This document shows, in pieces, positions 1-8,246 of a DNA stretch of 64,000 bases (the first letter of the stretch is position 1; each line of letters starts with the position of its first letter). The notes below the pieces were generated by a model. The model did not search any database, was not told where the DNA came from, and saw only the letters and a program-made list of their open reading frames with translations. Location: the NCBI GenBank assembly GCA_026391005.1, contig JAPLEV010000049.1, positions 62,001 to 126,000 of the forward strand, in the 5' to 3' direction. This DNA comes from Flavobacteriia bacterium. Lineage in GTDB: Bacteria; Bacteroidota; Bacteroidia; Flavobacteriales_D; Crocinitomicaceae. The position numbers and the translations under genes are program-made.

Positions 1-465
1 GATACCAGTAGAGGAGGGAGCGCCAATGATACCGGTGAAATCAAAAGTAAGTTCCTCCCACTGATTGACGAGTGTATTGCTGACTAATATTTCACCTGTA
101 GAAGCTCCTGCAGGAGTTGCAAACTTTATCCCAACAGGACTAATAATAGGCTTGTAGACCATTATTTTCACAATACAATTACTCGCTGTTAAGGTGAAAG
201 TTCCTATGCCTGCACCATGCTGTGATTCGCATCCCGCCCAAGGCATTCCATTTTGTTTAGCAGTAAATTTCGCGACCTGCGCTGAAAGATTTATCCCAGC
301 AACTGATGGATTTGCCACTATTTCTAAAGGTGGTTGATTGTCATTTTCAAATACGGTCCAGGTCCAAAGTGTTCCGTAACCACCGGTTTCAAATGATATG
401 GGGCCATTCTGTGCAAAACAGGTATTAACAGCAATCAATACAAAAAGGAGTAGCGCTTTTTTCAT
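1..465 (-). CDS. Exported protein with carbohydrate-binding-like domain, N-terminal part (cut by window edge)
   Basis: An open frame reads from an ATG at 465 leftwards off the window, 155 codons without a stop. Residues 1-18 form a signal peptide (MKK, then a run of Ala/Leu/Val, then CFAQ). The rest has the pattern of a galactose-binding-like beta-sandwich often found at the start of secreted Bacteroidota proteins: an aromatic stretch (GYGTLWTWTVFEND), then WAGCESQHGAG, then KIMVYKPIISPVGIKF and a segment WEELTFDF. In known relatives this fold precedes further such domains, glycoside hydrolase domains, or a C-terminal T9SS sorting domain. The catalytic part and any sorting signal lie outside the window, so the function is open. 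It is separated by about 100 bp from the lipoprotein gene that follows on the same strand. Confidence 0.8.
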   Translation of the reverse strand, partial: MKKALLLFVLIAVNTCFAQNGPISFETGGYGTLWTWTVFENDNQPPLEIVANPSVAGINLSAQVAKFTAKQNGMPWAGCESQHGAGIGTFTLTASNCIVKIMVYKPIISPVGIKFATPAGASTGEILVSNTLVNQWEELTFDFTGIIGAPSSTGI

Positions 466-561
466 GGTAGTTGGTTTAACTTTTTGTTAAAAGTACAATA
501 TTGTTTTGTGAATACTTGTTTTAAATTACTTTTTTGGCAAACAGCAATTAAAGTTACTTCA

Positions 562-1860
562 TCATAGTTTCTCTAACTCACATTTATTTATGCGTACATA
601 ATGGTTGGTCCCGTTGGGATAATCTTGCGCATATCCATTAAGTAAAAGAATATCTATGTAGTTTGATTTTATGGAACTGCCACTAGACTCATTACTCAAG
701 TACATATAGTTTCCTGAAACAAAAGAGGGTAATTTGATTTCTTTTAGACTTCCATCGATTCCTTTCTTAATAAATAAACCATTGTACTTGATACACAGGT
801 AATAGATGGTTCCTTGGTGTTCAATCAGTCGAATCCGATTGATATCATCCATATCTAATGGAATTGGAGTTTCGGTCGTTTGCCCGCTAGCATCAACGTC
901 TAGTTGGAAGTAGCTCGATTTCCATTCCTCCGAGGGATCGAGGAGTTTTTGATAAATACCAATAACTTTGTTCGAAGAACTCAGAAATAATTCGCAATTG
1001 TCTACTAATTTGCTCCGTGTCGCTGCCAAGGGATGGGTGCTTAAATCACAAATAGTTTGGTTGTCCCATGTGCCACTAAAACGGTGGAAGAATTTATTTT
1101 TATAATAAATAGCGGGTAATCCGGGACCAACATAATCGTCTTGTACAGCCAACACACAAGGTCCATTAGGCGTTCCTAATACGAAAGGGTAGTAGTAGGA
1201 ATTACCCAAATTTTGGCCAGCCATTTCTTCTGTCCAATTGGGTGCATCGACCTGCTTATAATAGAGTTTAAGGTCTTGGTACAATCCAAATGAAACGTAC
1301 AGTATATCGTCAGCGCCGATAGATGCTCCAATGCGTATGTTGACCGTTTCTGAGGTTCCAGGCGTATGATCTACGATTAATTCTATCGTGTGGTTAAATA
1401 TGTCACCACTTTTAGCATTTGGAAAAGCGTAGTGTTTTAGTTTTCCAAGCGACCCATTTTCTGATGGATCAGTTTCTGTGGGTTCAAAAACGATTAAGTG
1501 AATACCGCCTTTAGAATCGACCAAGATATTTGCAGGTCGTGAAGTAGGAATGCCTGCACCCTTCACCCAAGGTCCATTTTCTGTTTTACAATACAGGTAA
1601 ACGGTAGAGGGATTGCTTGCGTTGGGAAAGCCGTTCGTTAAATTATCATTATCGACAACAGTCATGAAGACCTTGTTTTCAAATCGAACAATTTTTTGCT
1701 GGTTGTATCCCCACCATGTCCCATTTTGTTCGTGGAACTTACTCCCAGGAATACTTTCAATGTGTACGTTAATATTACTCGAATCGTTTTTTTTACAGCA
1801 AAAAAGTATAATCGTTAAGAACAGTAAGATGGTAAAATTATATTTACTCAAATTGGTCAT
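562..1860 (-). CDS. Putative lipoprotein, sialidase/BNR-like beta-propeller type
   Basis: The 432-residue product starts with a hydrophobic signal segment ending LFCCKKNDSS, so Cys21 or Cys22 is a likely lipid-attachment site and the protein probably sits in the outer or inner membrane facing the periplasm or surface. The body contains repeated blocks of about 50 residues with beta-strand character and phrases such as KVFMTVVDND, ILVDSKGGIHLIVF and DDILYVSFGL, resembling BNR/sialidase-like propeller blades. No catalytic Asp-box series can be confirmed by eye, so an enzymatic role is not claimed. It is divergent from the beta-barrel gene at 1914, with about 50 bp between the start codons that must hold both promoters. 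Function unknown. Confidence 0.7.
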   Translation of the reverse strand: MTNLSKYNFTILLFLTIILFCCKKNDSSNINVHIESIPGSKFHEQNGTWWGYNQQKIVRFENKVFMTVVDNDNLTNGFPNASNPSTVYLYCKTENGPWVKGAGIPTSRPANILVDSKGGIHLIVFEPTETDPSENGSLGKLKHYAFPNAKSGDIFNHTIELIVDHTPGTSETVNIRIGASIGADDILYVSFGLYQDLKLYYKQVDAPNWTEEMAGQNLGNSYYYPFVLGTPNGPCVLAVQDDYVGPGLPAIYYKNKFFHRFSGTWDNQTICDLSTHPLAATRSKLVDNCELFLSSSNKVIGIYQKLLDPSEEWKSSYFQLDVDASGQTTETPIPLDMDDINRIRLIEHQGTIYYLCIKYNGLFIKKGIDGSLKEIKLPSFVSGNYMYLSNESSGSSIKSNYIDILLLNGYAQDYPNGTNHYVRINKCELEKL

Positions 1861-1913
1861 AAAAAAGACTTAGATTTATGCCAAATTAACTATTAATACT
1901 TCAAATTCAGATT

Positions 1914-2588
1914 ATGTCTATAAAAAAAATAATTTTCATTTGTTTTCTTGTGAACTCCCTTTGTGTTAATTCACAAGTGCTTAGAGGAGATATTCTAGTT
2001 GATCCTTACATAGGTATACCAAATTATCCAAACTTCGGAGTAACTCAACTATTTTCAATGAACACCCAGGGATCTGATAGTTATAAACTTGTTGGTGGGT
2101 TTTTTTCGTACGGTTTCCGTTTAGAGTACATGCTTACTGACAAATTAGGGTTGGGTACAGATTTTAATTATGTAAAGTCGGGTTATACTTCGGATTATAT
2201 CGGTTATCAATACGATGAATTTAATAATCAATTATTTGACACCAATGGTATGGCGCTGCTAATGCCTTATAGTGAGAAGTATACGGCCGAAAGATACCGC
2301 GCAATGGGCAGGTTGAATTATTATTTCTTAACTAATGAGAAAGTAAATTTTTATGGAGGTTTGGGTATTGGTTATTATGGCATTAATCGATCGTTCACTA
2401 CTACTCCATATGATCCTTCAAGTGCAAATTTTTTGAATTCTGTTGATGAGGTTTTATTCCCTTTTCCTTTCAGTTTTCGTTTGGCCTTAGGCGCTAAATT
2501 TTATTTTAATCGAAATTTTGGAGGTCACGTTGAACTAGGAAGTTTTGGCGGAGGCACCATTCAATTTGGTTTATCGGTGAAGATTTAA
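1914..2588 (+). CDS. Outer-membrane beta-barrel protein
   Basis: A 224-residue protein with an N-terminal signal peptide (hydrophobic residues 4-20, likely cleavage just after NSQ). The remainder alternates short aromatic beta-strands with turns: a strand with GGFFSYGFRLEYML, then LGLGTDFNYV, VNFYGGLGIGYYGI, and the final HVELGSFGGGTIQFGLSVKI. This is the usual look of an eight- to ten-stranded OmpW/OprF-like barrel in Bacteroidota. The C-terminus ends on a strand, as expected for insertion by the BAM complex. It faces away from the lipoprotein gene at 562-1860 and is followed by about 190 bp without a gene. The cargo or ligand cannot be told from the sequence. Confidence 0.75.
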   Translation: MSIKKIIFICFLVNSLCVNSQVLRGDILVDPYIGIPNYPNFGVTQLFSMNTQGSDSYKLVGGFFSYGFRLEYMLTDKLGLGTDFNYVKSGYTSDYIGYQYDEFNNQLFDTNGMALLMPYSEKYTAERYRAMGRLNYYFLTNEKVNFYGGLGIGYYGINRSFTTTPYDPSSANFLNSVDEVLFPFPFSFRLALGAKFYFNRNFGGHVELGSFGGGTIQFGLSVKI

Positions 2589-2776
2589 AAGAAAAAACTC
2601 GTAGAAAGTGTCTAGATATTATTTTTAGCACCCAATGATTGTGTTATTCTTCATAGTGGATTAAATGCTTCGAAATCAATTAGCTTGGTTATTTAGAATC
2701 TTACACAATTTATTTAAGACACTATTAATTTTATAACATTTTTATTGTAAATTAGAATTCTAAAAATCCAATTATT

Positions 2777-4264
2777 ATGAAAAAAACACTACTCTTACTT
2801 ACCTTGTTACCGTATTTCTTGTCTGCTCAGGTGTGCACACCAAGTTCCAATGTCGTTCTTTTTACAAATTATGATGGTGGAATTTTGAACATCAATGTAG
2901 ATGTTAATATTCCCAACTTAAAAATCGGTATTGTAAGTTATGAAGCTGTTCAGGTAAACTTTAGCGGTCCTTTCGTTAACAACATTACCGAGGTGCGTTA
3001 TGCAGGATACAACAGCAACAATGATAATTGTAATCTATCGGTTACTGCCACTTCTTTTTCTGGACTTCCAGTTGGCGCTGCTACTTCAATTACTTTTGCC
3101 CCTCCAGCTACAGTAAACGATCCGAACGGAAACAATTCAATTATCTGTGCTTACTCATGCAGCTCCGGTTCCAATCAAGGCGGATGCAACACTGTAAATC
3201 AAGTTGTGGCTTATTTTTACCAGGTTTTTAATGTGAACGCCGTATATTCACACAGAATTCAATACGGTTGCTGGACGGGAGTTCAAAACATCAGCATTGG
3301 AGGAAATTGTTGCCCGGCTCCACCGCCTCCGGCGCCTTTAACAGCGACATCGACTCAGGTGAATGTCTTGTGTAACGGTAGTTCAACAGGCAGTATAAAT
3401 TTAACGGTAGTTGGTGGTACGCCACCCTACACCTATGCTTGGAGTAATAATGCAGTAACGCAAGACTTAACGAATCTTCCATCGGGTTCTTATACGGTAG
3501 TAGTAACAGATGCAACGGGCGCACAAACCTCCAATTCGGTAACAATATCGTCGCCTCCTGCAATGGCCGTTGTGGGAACAGTATTAAATTCGCCTTGTTT
3601 TGGTGAATTTGGTAGTATCCAGTTAACTACTTCGGGAGGTGTTTCACCTTACACGGTAAATTGGAATGGATTAAATCCAGCGCAGGTTCCAGCAGGACAA
3701 TATGCTGTAAGTGTTGAAGATGCCAACAACTGTGTGTTCAACTACAATTTTGCTATTTCAGAGCCCACGCAAATTTCAGGAGATATTACAAGCACACCAG
3801 ATTTAGGCAATTGTGAAGGAACTATTTCTATCGTTGTACAGGGAGGTACAGCACCCTACGCGTATAGCTGGGATAGTTTGCCGGGTGTTTCCCCCAATAT
3901 GATAGATGTGTGTGAAGGTGAATATTGCGTAGAGGTAACTGACGCCAATGGTTGTGTGGAAGAATTTTGCGAAGAGGTGATCAGTTTGGCAAATGTCGGA
4001 GACGTCGACTTGCCATTTTCGAACAGCACGATCGCACCAAATCCTTCAATAGAAAGTACGATTTTGACGATTAATAGTGCGATTCAACAACCTCTTACCA
4101 TCCGTATTGTTGATGTTTCAGGTACGGAAGTTTTTGTAGAATCAGTTTATGTCAATGCATCGAATCAAGCAGAGATCAGTATTGCTGCTCCTAGCGGTAT
4201 TTATTTCATCAATTTCACCAACGAAGTAGGAATTATTGAAACGTTGAAATGGCTGCGATACTAA
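2777..4264 (+). CDS. SprB-repeat protein with T9SS type A sorting domain
   Basis: A 495-residue secreted protein. Residues 1-17 are a signal peptide (MKKTLLLLTLLPYFLSA). Residues about 20-180 form a Cys-containing N-terminal domain I do not recognise, ending in a proline-rich linker (PPPPAP). Residues about 188-405 hold SprB-type repeats: a Cys followed by a small-residue segment, GGTPPYTYAWS, DLTNLPSGSYTVVVTDATG, with two further degenerate copies. The last ~80 residues (from APNPSIEST) are a typical T9SS type A C-terminal domain that directs export across the outer membrane by the Por machinery. SprB repeats are best known from gliding adhesins of flavobacteria, so a cell-surface adhesion role is plausible but inferred. 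A strong bidirectional hairpin lies downstream. Confidence 0.9.
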   Translation: MKKTLLLLTLLPYFLSAQVCTPSSNVVLFTNYDGGILNINVDVNIPNLKIGIVSYEAVQVNFSGPFVNNITEVRYAGYNSNNDNCNLSVTATSFSGLPVGAATSITFAPPATVNDPNGNNSIICAYSCSSGSNQGGCNTVNQVVAYFYQVFNVNAVYSHRIQYGCWTGVQNISIGGNCCPAPPPPAPLTATSTQVNVLCNGSSTGSINLTVVGGTPPYTYAWSNNAVTQDLTNLPSGSYTVVVTDATGAQTSNSVTISSPPAMAVVGTVLNSPCFGEFGSIQLTTSGGVSPYTVNWNGLNPAQVPAGQYAVSVEDANNCVFNYNFAISEPTQISGDITSTPDLGNCEGTISIVVQGGTAPYAYSWDSLPGVSPNMIDVCEGEYCVEVTDANGCVEEFCEEVISLANVGDVDLPFSNSTIAPNPSIESTILTINSAIQQPLTIRIVDVSGTEVFVESVYVNASNQAEISIAAPSGIYFINFTNEVGIIETLKWLRY

Positions 4265-4406
4265 ACGGCATTGTAAAAATGAGATGGTTCGAAGTTTGAA
4301 AAATGATTTTGTATAGCGGCAAACTTTGAAAATATATTTTACTCAGAATGTTGGACTCCATTAAGCATTCGGCGTTTCAGCTAAATTCTAACTAATAAAT
4401 TAAATG

Positions 4407-4442
4407 AAAAAGCCATTTGTCAATTGACGAATGGCTTTTTTT
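4407..4442. terminator. Bidirectional rho-independent terminator
   Basis: A hairpin with arms AGCCATT / AATGGCT encloses a second self-complementary segment (GTCAATTGAC), with an A-run on the left and a T-run on the right. It lies between the convergent SprB-repeat gene and the aconitase fragments and can end transcripts from both sides. Confidence 0.85.
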
Positions 4443-4463
4443 ATGCTAAAAAAGTTAAGGATT

Positions 4464-5273
4464 TTAGTTTTCCATTAACTTGATCAAATTTAACGCCGAA
4501 CCTGCCTTAAACCAATCAATTTGAGAGCTATTGTAGGTGTGATTCAATAAAATAGTATCCGTTTTACCATTTGAATGCACGATTTCTAAGGTCAATGCTT
4601 TGCCAGGTTGGAATGATGTTAAATCAATAAAGTTGAAAGTGTCATCTTCTTGTATTTTATCATAATCTGCTTCATTTTGAAAAGTAAGGCCTAACATTCC
4701 TTGTTTTTTGAGATTAGTTTCGTGAATACGTGCAAAGGATTTCACGATTACTGCTGCTACGCCTAGATGTCTTGGCTCCATTGCCGCATGCTCACGCGAG
4801 GAACCCTCTCCGTAATTGTGGTCTCCCACAACAATTGTTGGAATTCCTGCTGCTTTATAGACTCGTTGAACCGCAGGGACTTCTCCGTAATTTAATGTGA
4901 GTGAATTTTTAACATAATTTGCTTTGCCATTAAAGGCGTTTTCAGCGCCAATTAATAAATTATTGGAGATGTTATCCAAATGGCCACGGTATTTAAGCCA
5001 AGGCCCAGCCATTGAAATATGGTCTGTTGTACATTTTCCTTTTGCTTTGATAAGCAGCTTCGCCCCAGTGATGTTTTCACCGTTCCACATTGGAAAATTA
5101 TCTAATAATTGCAATCTAGAGGAATCAGGGGCAACAGCAACTTGAACGCTTTCGCCGTCTTCAGCGGGCGGCAACAAAAGCATGCGTATTGGGATTTCCA
5201 TCAGCTCGTTTAGAGAAATTACGATTAAACGAGTGAATGATGGTATTCTTTTCTTGCTTTTCTGAACCTTCAC
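4464..5273 (-). CDS. acn: Aconitase C-terminal fragment (domain 4)
   Basis: The frame is 269 codons, but only the part from about residue 36 (position 5168 downwards) resembles aconitase; the first 35 codons are an out-of-frame reading of the N-terminal fragment. Family motifs are clear: [55 protein letters not shown] (contains the substrate-binding Ser-Arg of domain 4) and [18 protein letters not shown]. The frame has stayed open and conserved, which argues that the break is very recent or an artefact. The gene ends 20 bp from the terminator at 4407-4442. Confidence 0.75.
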   Translation of the reverse strand: MKVQKSKKRIPSFTRLIVISLNELMEIPIRMLLLPPAEDGESVQVAVAPDSSRLQLLDNFPMWNGENITGAKLLIKAKGKCTTDHISMAGPWLKYRGHLDNISNNLLIGAENAFNGKANYVKNSLTLNYGEVPAVQRVYKAAGIPTIVVGDHNYGEGSSREHAAMEPRHLGVAAVIVKSFARIHETNLKKQGMLGLTFQNEADYDKIQEDDTFNFIDLTSFQPGKALTLEIVHSNGKTDTILLNHTYNSSQIDWFKAGSALNLIKLMEN

Positions 5274-6564
5274 GAGCCCATTGACCTATGCAAGGACCAC
5301 ACGCATTGGTAAATATCTTCGTTCCCATTTTTTCAAAATCTTCTAATATTCCATCGCGTTCTGCCGTAAAACGTACTTGTTCAGACCCTGGATTAATACC
5401 AAATTCAGCTTTTGGCAAAAGGCCATTAGCAACAGCTTGTTTTACAATGGATGCCGCTCTAGCTAAATCCTCATACGATGAATTCGTACATGAGCCAATT
5501 AATCCCCATTCTACTTTAGTTGGCCACTCATTATTTTTCGCTTGTCCCTTCATTTTTGAAACGGGAGTTCCATTATCAGGTGTAAACGGACCATTGATGT
5601 GCGGTTCTAAATCGCTTAAATTAATTTCAATAAGTTGATCAAAATAGGTTTTTGGATCTTCGTAAACTTCAGGATCACCTGTTAAATGTTCGGCTATAAG
5701 ATCCGCAGCACTAACCACTTCCGCTCTTCCTGTCGCAATCAAATACCGTCGCATAGATTCATCATAACCAAAGGTTGAGGTGGTTGCACCGATCTCTGCG
5801 CCCATATTACAGATAGTGCCTTTCCCGGTACACGATAAAGCAATCGCTCCTTCTCCAAAATATTCTACTACAGCTCCAGTTCCTCCTTTCACGGTTAGTA
5901 TGTCCGCTACTTTTAGAATGACATCTTTTGCAGAGGTCCAACCATTGAGTTTTCCTGTTAATCTAACACCAATTAATTTAGGAAATTTTAATTCCCACGC
6001 CATGGCAGCCATTACGTCTACTGCATCAGCTCCACCAACACCAATTGCAATCATTCCTAAACCACCTGCATTAACAGTATGAGAATCTGTACCAATCATC
6101 ATCCCACCTGGAAAAGCATAATTCTCTAGAACAACTTGATGAATAATGCCTGCGCCTGGCTTCCAGAAACCAATGCCATATTTGTTAGAAATAGAGGACA
6201 AAAAATTAAAAACCTCGTTGTTTTGGTTGAGGGATTCTTGTAAGTCTTTACTTGCACCAACTTTCGCTTGAATCAGGTGGTCTGCATGAACAGTAGAGGG
6301 AACGGCTACTTTCTTTTTTCCCGCTTGCATAAATTGTAACAAGGCCATCTGTGCTGTTGCATCTTGCATAGCAACACGATCTGGTGCAAAATCTACGTAC
6401 GAATTGCCTCGAGAATAAACTTGGCTTGCATTACCCTCCCAAAGATGCGTATAAAGAATTTTTTCAGTCAATGTTAAAGGGCGTCCAACTAATTTTCGCG
6501 CAGCTTCTATTCGCTCGGGATACAAGGAATAAATTCTTTTTATCATTTCAATATCAAAAACCAT
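5161..6564 (-). CDS. acn: Aconitase N-terminal fragment (domains 1-3)
   Basis: This 467-residue frame carries all three cluster-ligating cysteines: Cys359 in LIGSCTNSS, and Cys422 and Cys425 in ACGPCIGQW. Other family hallmarks are the HADHLIQA segment near residue 94, [14 protein letters not shown] near 158-171, and [16 protein letters not shown] near 446-460. The two final residues after FVA (Ala-Arg) belong to the shifted frame and are not part of the family sequence. On its own it lacks the domain 4 that closes the active site, so it should be inactive unless a missing base is restored. The start ATG at 6564 lies about 165 bp from the oppositely oriented CoA-transferase gene. Confidence 0.8.
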   Translation of the reverse strand: MVFDIEMIKRIYSLYPERIEAARKLVGRPLTLTEKILYTHLWEGNASQVYSRGNSYVDFAPDRVAMQDATAQMALLQFMQAGKKKVAVPSTVHADHLIQAKVGASKDLQESLNQNNEVFNFLSSISNKYGIGFWKPGAGIIHQVVLENYAFPGGMMIGTDSHTVNAGGLGMIAIGVGGADAVDVMAAMAWELKFPKLIGVRLTGKLNGWTSAKDVILKVADILTVKGGTGAVVEYFGEGAIALSCTGKGTICNMGAEIGATTSTFGYDESMRRYLIATGRAEVVSAADLIAEHLTGDPEVYEDPKTYFDQLIEINLSDLEPHINGPFTPDNGTPVSKMKGQAKNNEWPTKVEWGLIGSCTNSSYEDLARAASIVKQAVANGLLPKAEFGINPGSEQVRFTAERDGILEDFEKMGTKIFTNACGPCIGQWAREGSEKQEKNTIIHSFNRNFSKRADGNPNTHAFVAAR

Positions 6565-6713
6565 ATATTTTAACTTAATAATTTCAGTAAAAGTAAGAAT
6601 TTTTGTTCGTTGGGAAGCTTGATTACACCGATATTTTTTCCAAAATTCCTACTAAACTAGGTTTCTAATTCACGGAAGTGGACCTTAAATTAGTATTATT
6701 ACCATTCAACTAT

Positions 6714-6721
6714 TACCTTTG
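6714..6721 (+). promoter_or_regulatory. -7 promoter element of CoA-transferase gene
   Basis: TACCTTTG matches the Bacteroidota -7 consensus TAnnTTTG exactly. Only 7 bp separate it from the GTG start at 6729, so the transcript would begin at or next to the start codon (leaderless). The -33 element is weak. Confidence 0.55.
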
Positions 6722-6728
6722 ATTTCAG

Positions 6729-7784
6729 GTGTTAGAAAAACTAAAAATAATTGATCTTTCAACAGTTTTGGCAGGGCCATCAGTGGCAACTTTTTTTGCT
6801 GAGTTAGGAAGTCACGTTATTAAAATTGAAAATAAGCACAACCCCGACGTCACTCGGTCATGGTTTTTTCAAGGGGAGGAAAAACAAGACGTTTCCGCTT
6901 ATTTTTCTAGTATAAATTATAAAAAAGAATATCGGCCCCTCGATTTATTAAACCCAATTGATTATAATTCTTTCCTTGAGGAAATATCCAAGGCTGATAT
7001 TCTTATCAGTAATTTTAAAGAGGGCGACGAGGAAAAATTAAAGGTGAGCGATGAGGATCTTCGAGTCATTAATCCAACTTTAATTATAGGCAAAATAAAG
7101 GGTTTTAGCGATGAAAGTGATCGAGTAGCTTATGATTTAATTTTACAGGCAGAAACAGGGTTTATGTCTATAAATGGCACACAGGAAAGCGGTCCATTAA
7201 AAATGCCGGTTGCGTTAATTGATGTCTTGGCCGCGCACCATTTAAAAGAAGGGCTATTGCTTGCGCTAATCGAACGAACGAAAAATGGTACGGCAAAAAC
7301 GGTGGAGGTTTCGTTATATGATGCAGCGGTTTGTAGTTTAATCAATCAAGCATCAAATTATTTAATGTCGGGTAAAGTTCCCGAGAGAATGGGAAGTTTA
7401 CATCCTAACATTGCCCCATACGGCGAGTTATTTGAAACTAAGGATGGTCAACTCATTACTTTTGCAATTGGAAGTAACCTTCATTTTTTTAAATTATGTC
7501 GTTTTCTTGAGTTGAATCTTTTATTGAATGATATTCGGTTTGCAGATAATCAGCAGCGTGTAATTCATCGGGGGGAACTTGAAAAATTACTCAAAGAAAA
7601 AGTATCAGAGCGAACGAGCGAGCAAATTATTACTGCTATGAGATCAGAAAAAGTTCCCTATGGTATTATTAAAAATATTGATGAGGTTGTATCTAGTGCC
7701 GCTTCAAAAAAAATGATAAAGACAGAAATTATAGATATGAAAACAACCAAGCGGATGTCTCAAATTGCTTTCACATGGAAATAA
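6729..7784 (+). CDS. CaiB/BaiF family (class III) CoA-transferase
   Basis: A 351-residue protein that begins with GTG. It opens with LEKLKIIDLSTVLAGPSVATFFAELGSHVIKIE, cut here to its key parts: the motif DLSTVLAGP and the segment GSHVIKIEN that bind CoA in this family. Further family signs are LIGKIKGFS..., the aspartate-containing YDLILQAETG (residues ~137-146; the catalytic Asp of class III transferases lies in this region) and the C-terminal dimer segment. Length is slightly short of the usual 380-400. Members move CoA between carboxylic acids or racemise 2-methylacyl-CoAs; the substrate is not evident. It overlaps the following acetyltransferase gene by 10 bp, so the two are translationally coupled. 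Confidence 0.85.
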   Translation: MLEKLKIIDLSTVLAGPSVATFFAELGSHVIKIENKHNPDVTRSWFFQGEEKQDVSAYFSSINYKKEYRPLDLLNPIDYNSFLEEISKADILISNFKEGDEEKLKVSDEDLRVINPTLIIGKIKGFSDESDRVAYDLILQAETGFMSINGTQESGPLKMPVALIDVLAAHHLKEGLLLALIERTKNGTAKTVEVSLYDAAVCSLINQASNYLMSGKVPERMGSLHPNIAPYGELFETKDGQLITFAIGSNLHFFKLCRFLELNLLLNDIRFADNQQRVIHRGELEKLLKEKVSERTSEQIITAMRSEKVPYGIIKNIDEVVSSAASKKMIKTEIIDMKTTKRMSQIAFTWK

Positions 7785-8200
7785 GATCTCCACAAACACC
7801 ACAAGAATGGGAATCATATTATGATTTGCGTTATCGGGTTTTACGCCAACCTTGGAATCAAAAAAAAGGGAGTGAACGGGACGATCAAGAGGACGATGCA
7901 GCGCATTTTGCTGTTTTTCAAGGTTTCGTAATTATCGCTGTTGGCAGGCTGGATATCCTTGATGACTCCGTTGGTAAAGTGAGGTATATGGCTGTAGAGG
8001 AGTCATTTCAAGGAAAGAATATAGGAAAAGCATTAATGGAGTTTATTTTGACTCGTTGCGAAACAGAACAGCTTCACACTATCATTTTGCATGCTAGAGA
8101 AATAGCAGTGCCGTTTTATGAACGATTAGGATTTCGGATAGTGGAGAAATCACACTTGTTGTTTGGTGAAATACAACATTACTTAATGGAAAAAAAATAA
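7775..8200 (+). CDS. GNAT family N-acetyltransferase
   Basis: A 141-residue single-domain protein of the GNAT fold. Residues 1-60 contain the N-terminal strands with LRYRVLRQPW; residues ~70-95 hold the acetyl-CoA motif A (VRYMAVEESFQGKNIGKALM, with the Q-x-x-x-I-G-x-A pattern); residues ~110-125 hold motif B (AREIAVPFYERLGF). The LRYxVLRxPWxQ start resembles the ElaA-like/YjcF-like subgroup. The acceptor substrate is unknown. The start overlaps the end of the CoA-transferase gene by 10 bp, and a compact terminator follows at once. Confidence 0.85.
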   Translation: MEIRSPQTPQEWESYYDLRYRVLRQPWNQKKGSERDDQEDDAAHFAVFQGFVIIAVGRLDILDDSVGKVRYMAVEESFQGKNIGKALMEFILTRCETEQLHTIILHAREIAVPFYERLGFRIVEKSHLLFGEIQHYLMEKK

Positions 8201-8220
8201 GGCTAGTGTAAACTAGCCTT
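8199..8220. terminator. Terminator hairpin between convergent genes
   Basis: Perfect 9-bp arms AAGGCTAGT / ACTAGCCTT with a four-base loop directly after the acetyltransferase stop; A- and T-rich flanks allow action in both directions, also for the subtilase gene on the other strand. Confidence 0.8.
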
Positions 8221-8246
8221 ATTTCCTATATTATGTATTCAATTTA

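Larger units (their letters stand above)
4464..6564 (-). pseudogene. acn: Aconitate hydratase, broken by internal deletion plus frameshift
   Basis: Together the two open frames here cover a mitochondrial-type aconitase (usual length about 755 residues). It converts citrate to isocitrate through an Fe-S cluster in the TCA cycle. The N-terminal frame stops at 5161 right after the family motif THAFVA; the C-terminal part resumes in another frame at PAEDG near 5168. In intact relatives these motifs are separated by roughly 50-55 residues linking domain 3 to the swivelling domain 4. Joining the parts gives about 700 residues, so the linker is lost and the reading frame is shifted. The junction reads GTTGCC-G-CCCGCTGAAGAC; intact proteins have FVA on both sides of the missing part, so a deletion between short direct repeats is likely. 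It may be a real lesion or an assembly error in the source genome. Confidence 0.75.

Noticed and set aside
5161-5273. Programmed ribosomal frameshift in aconitase
   Set aside because: No slippery heptamer or downstream structure is apparent, and a frameshift could not restore the ~50 missing codons.
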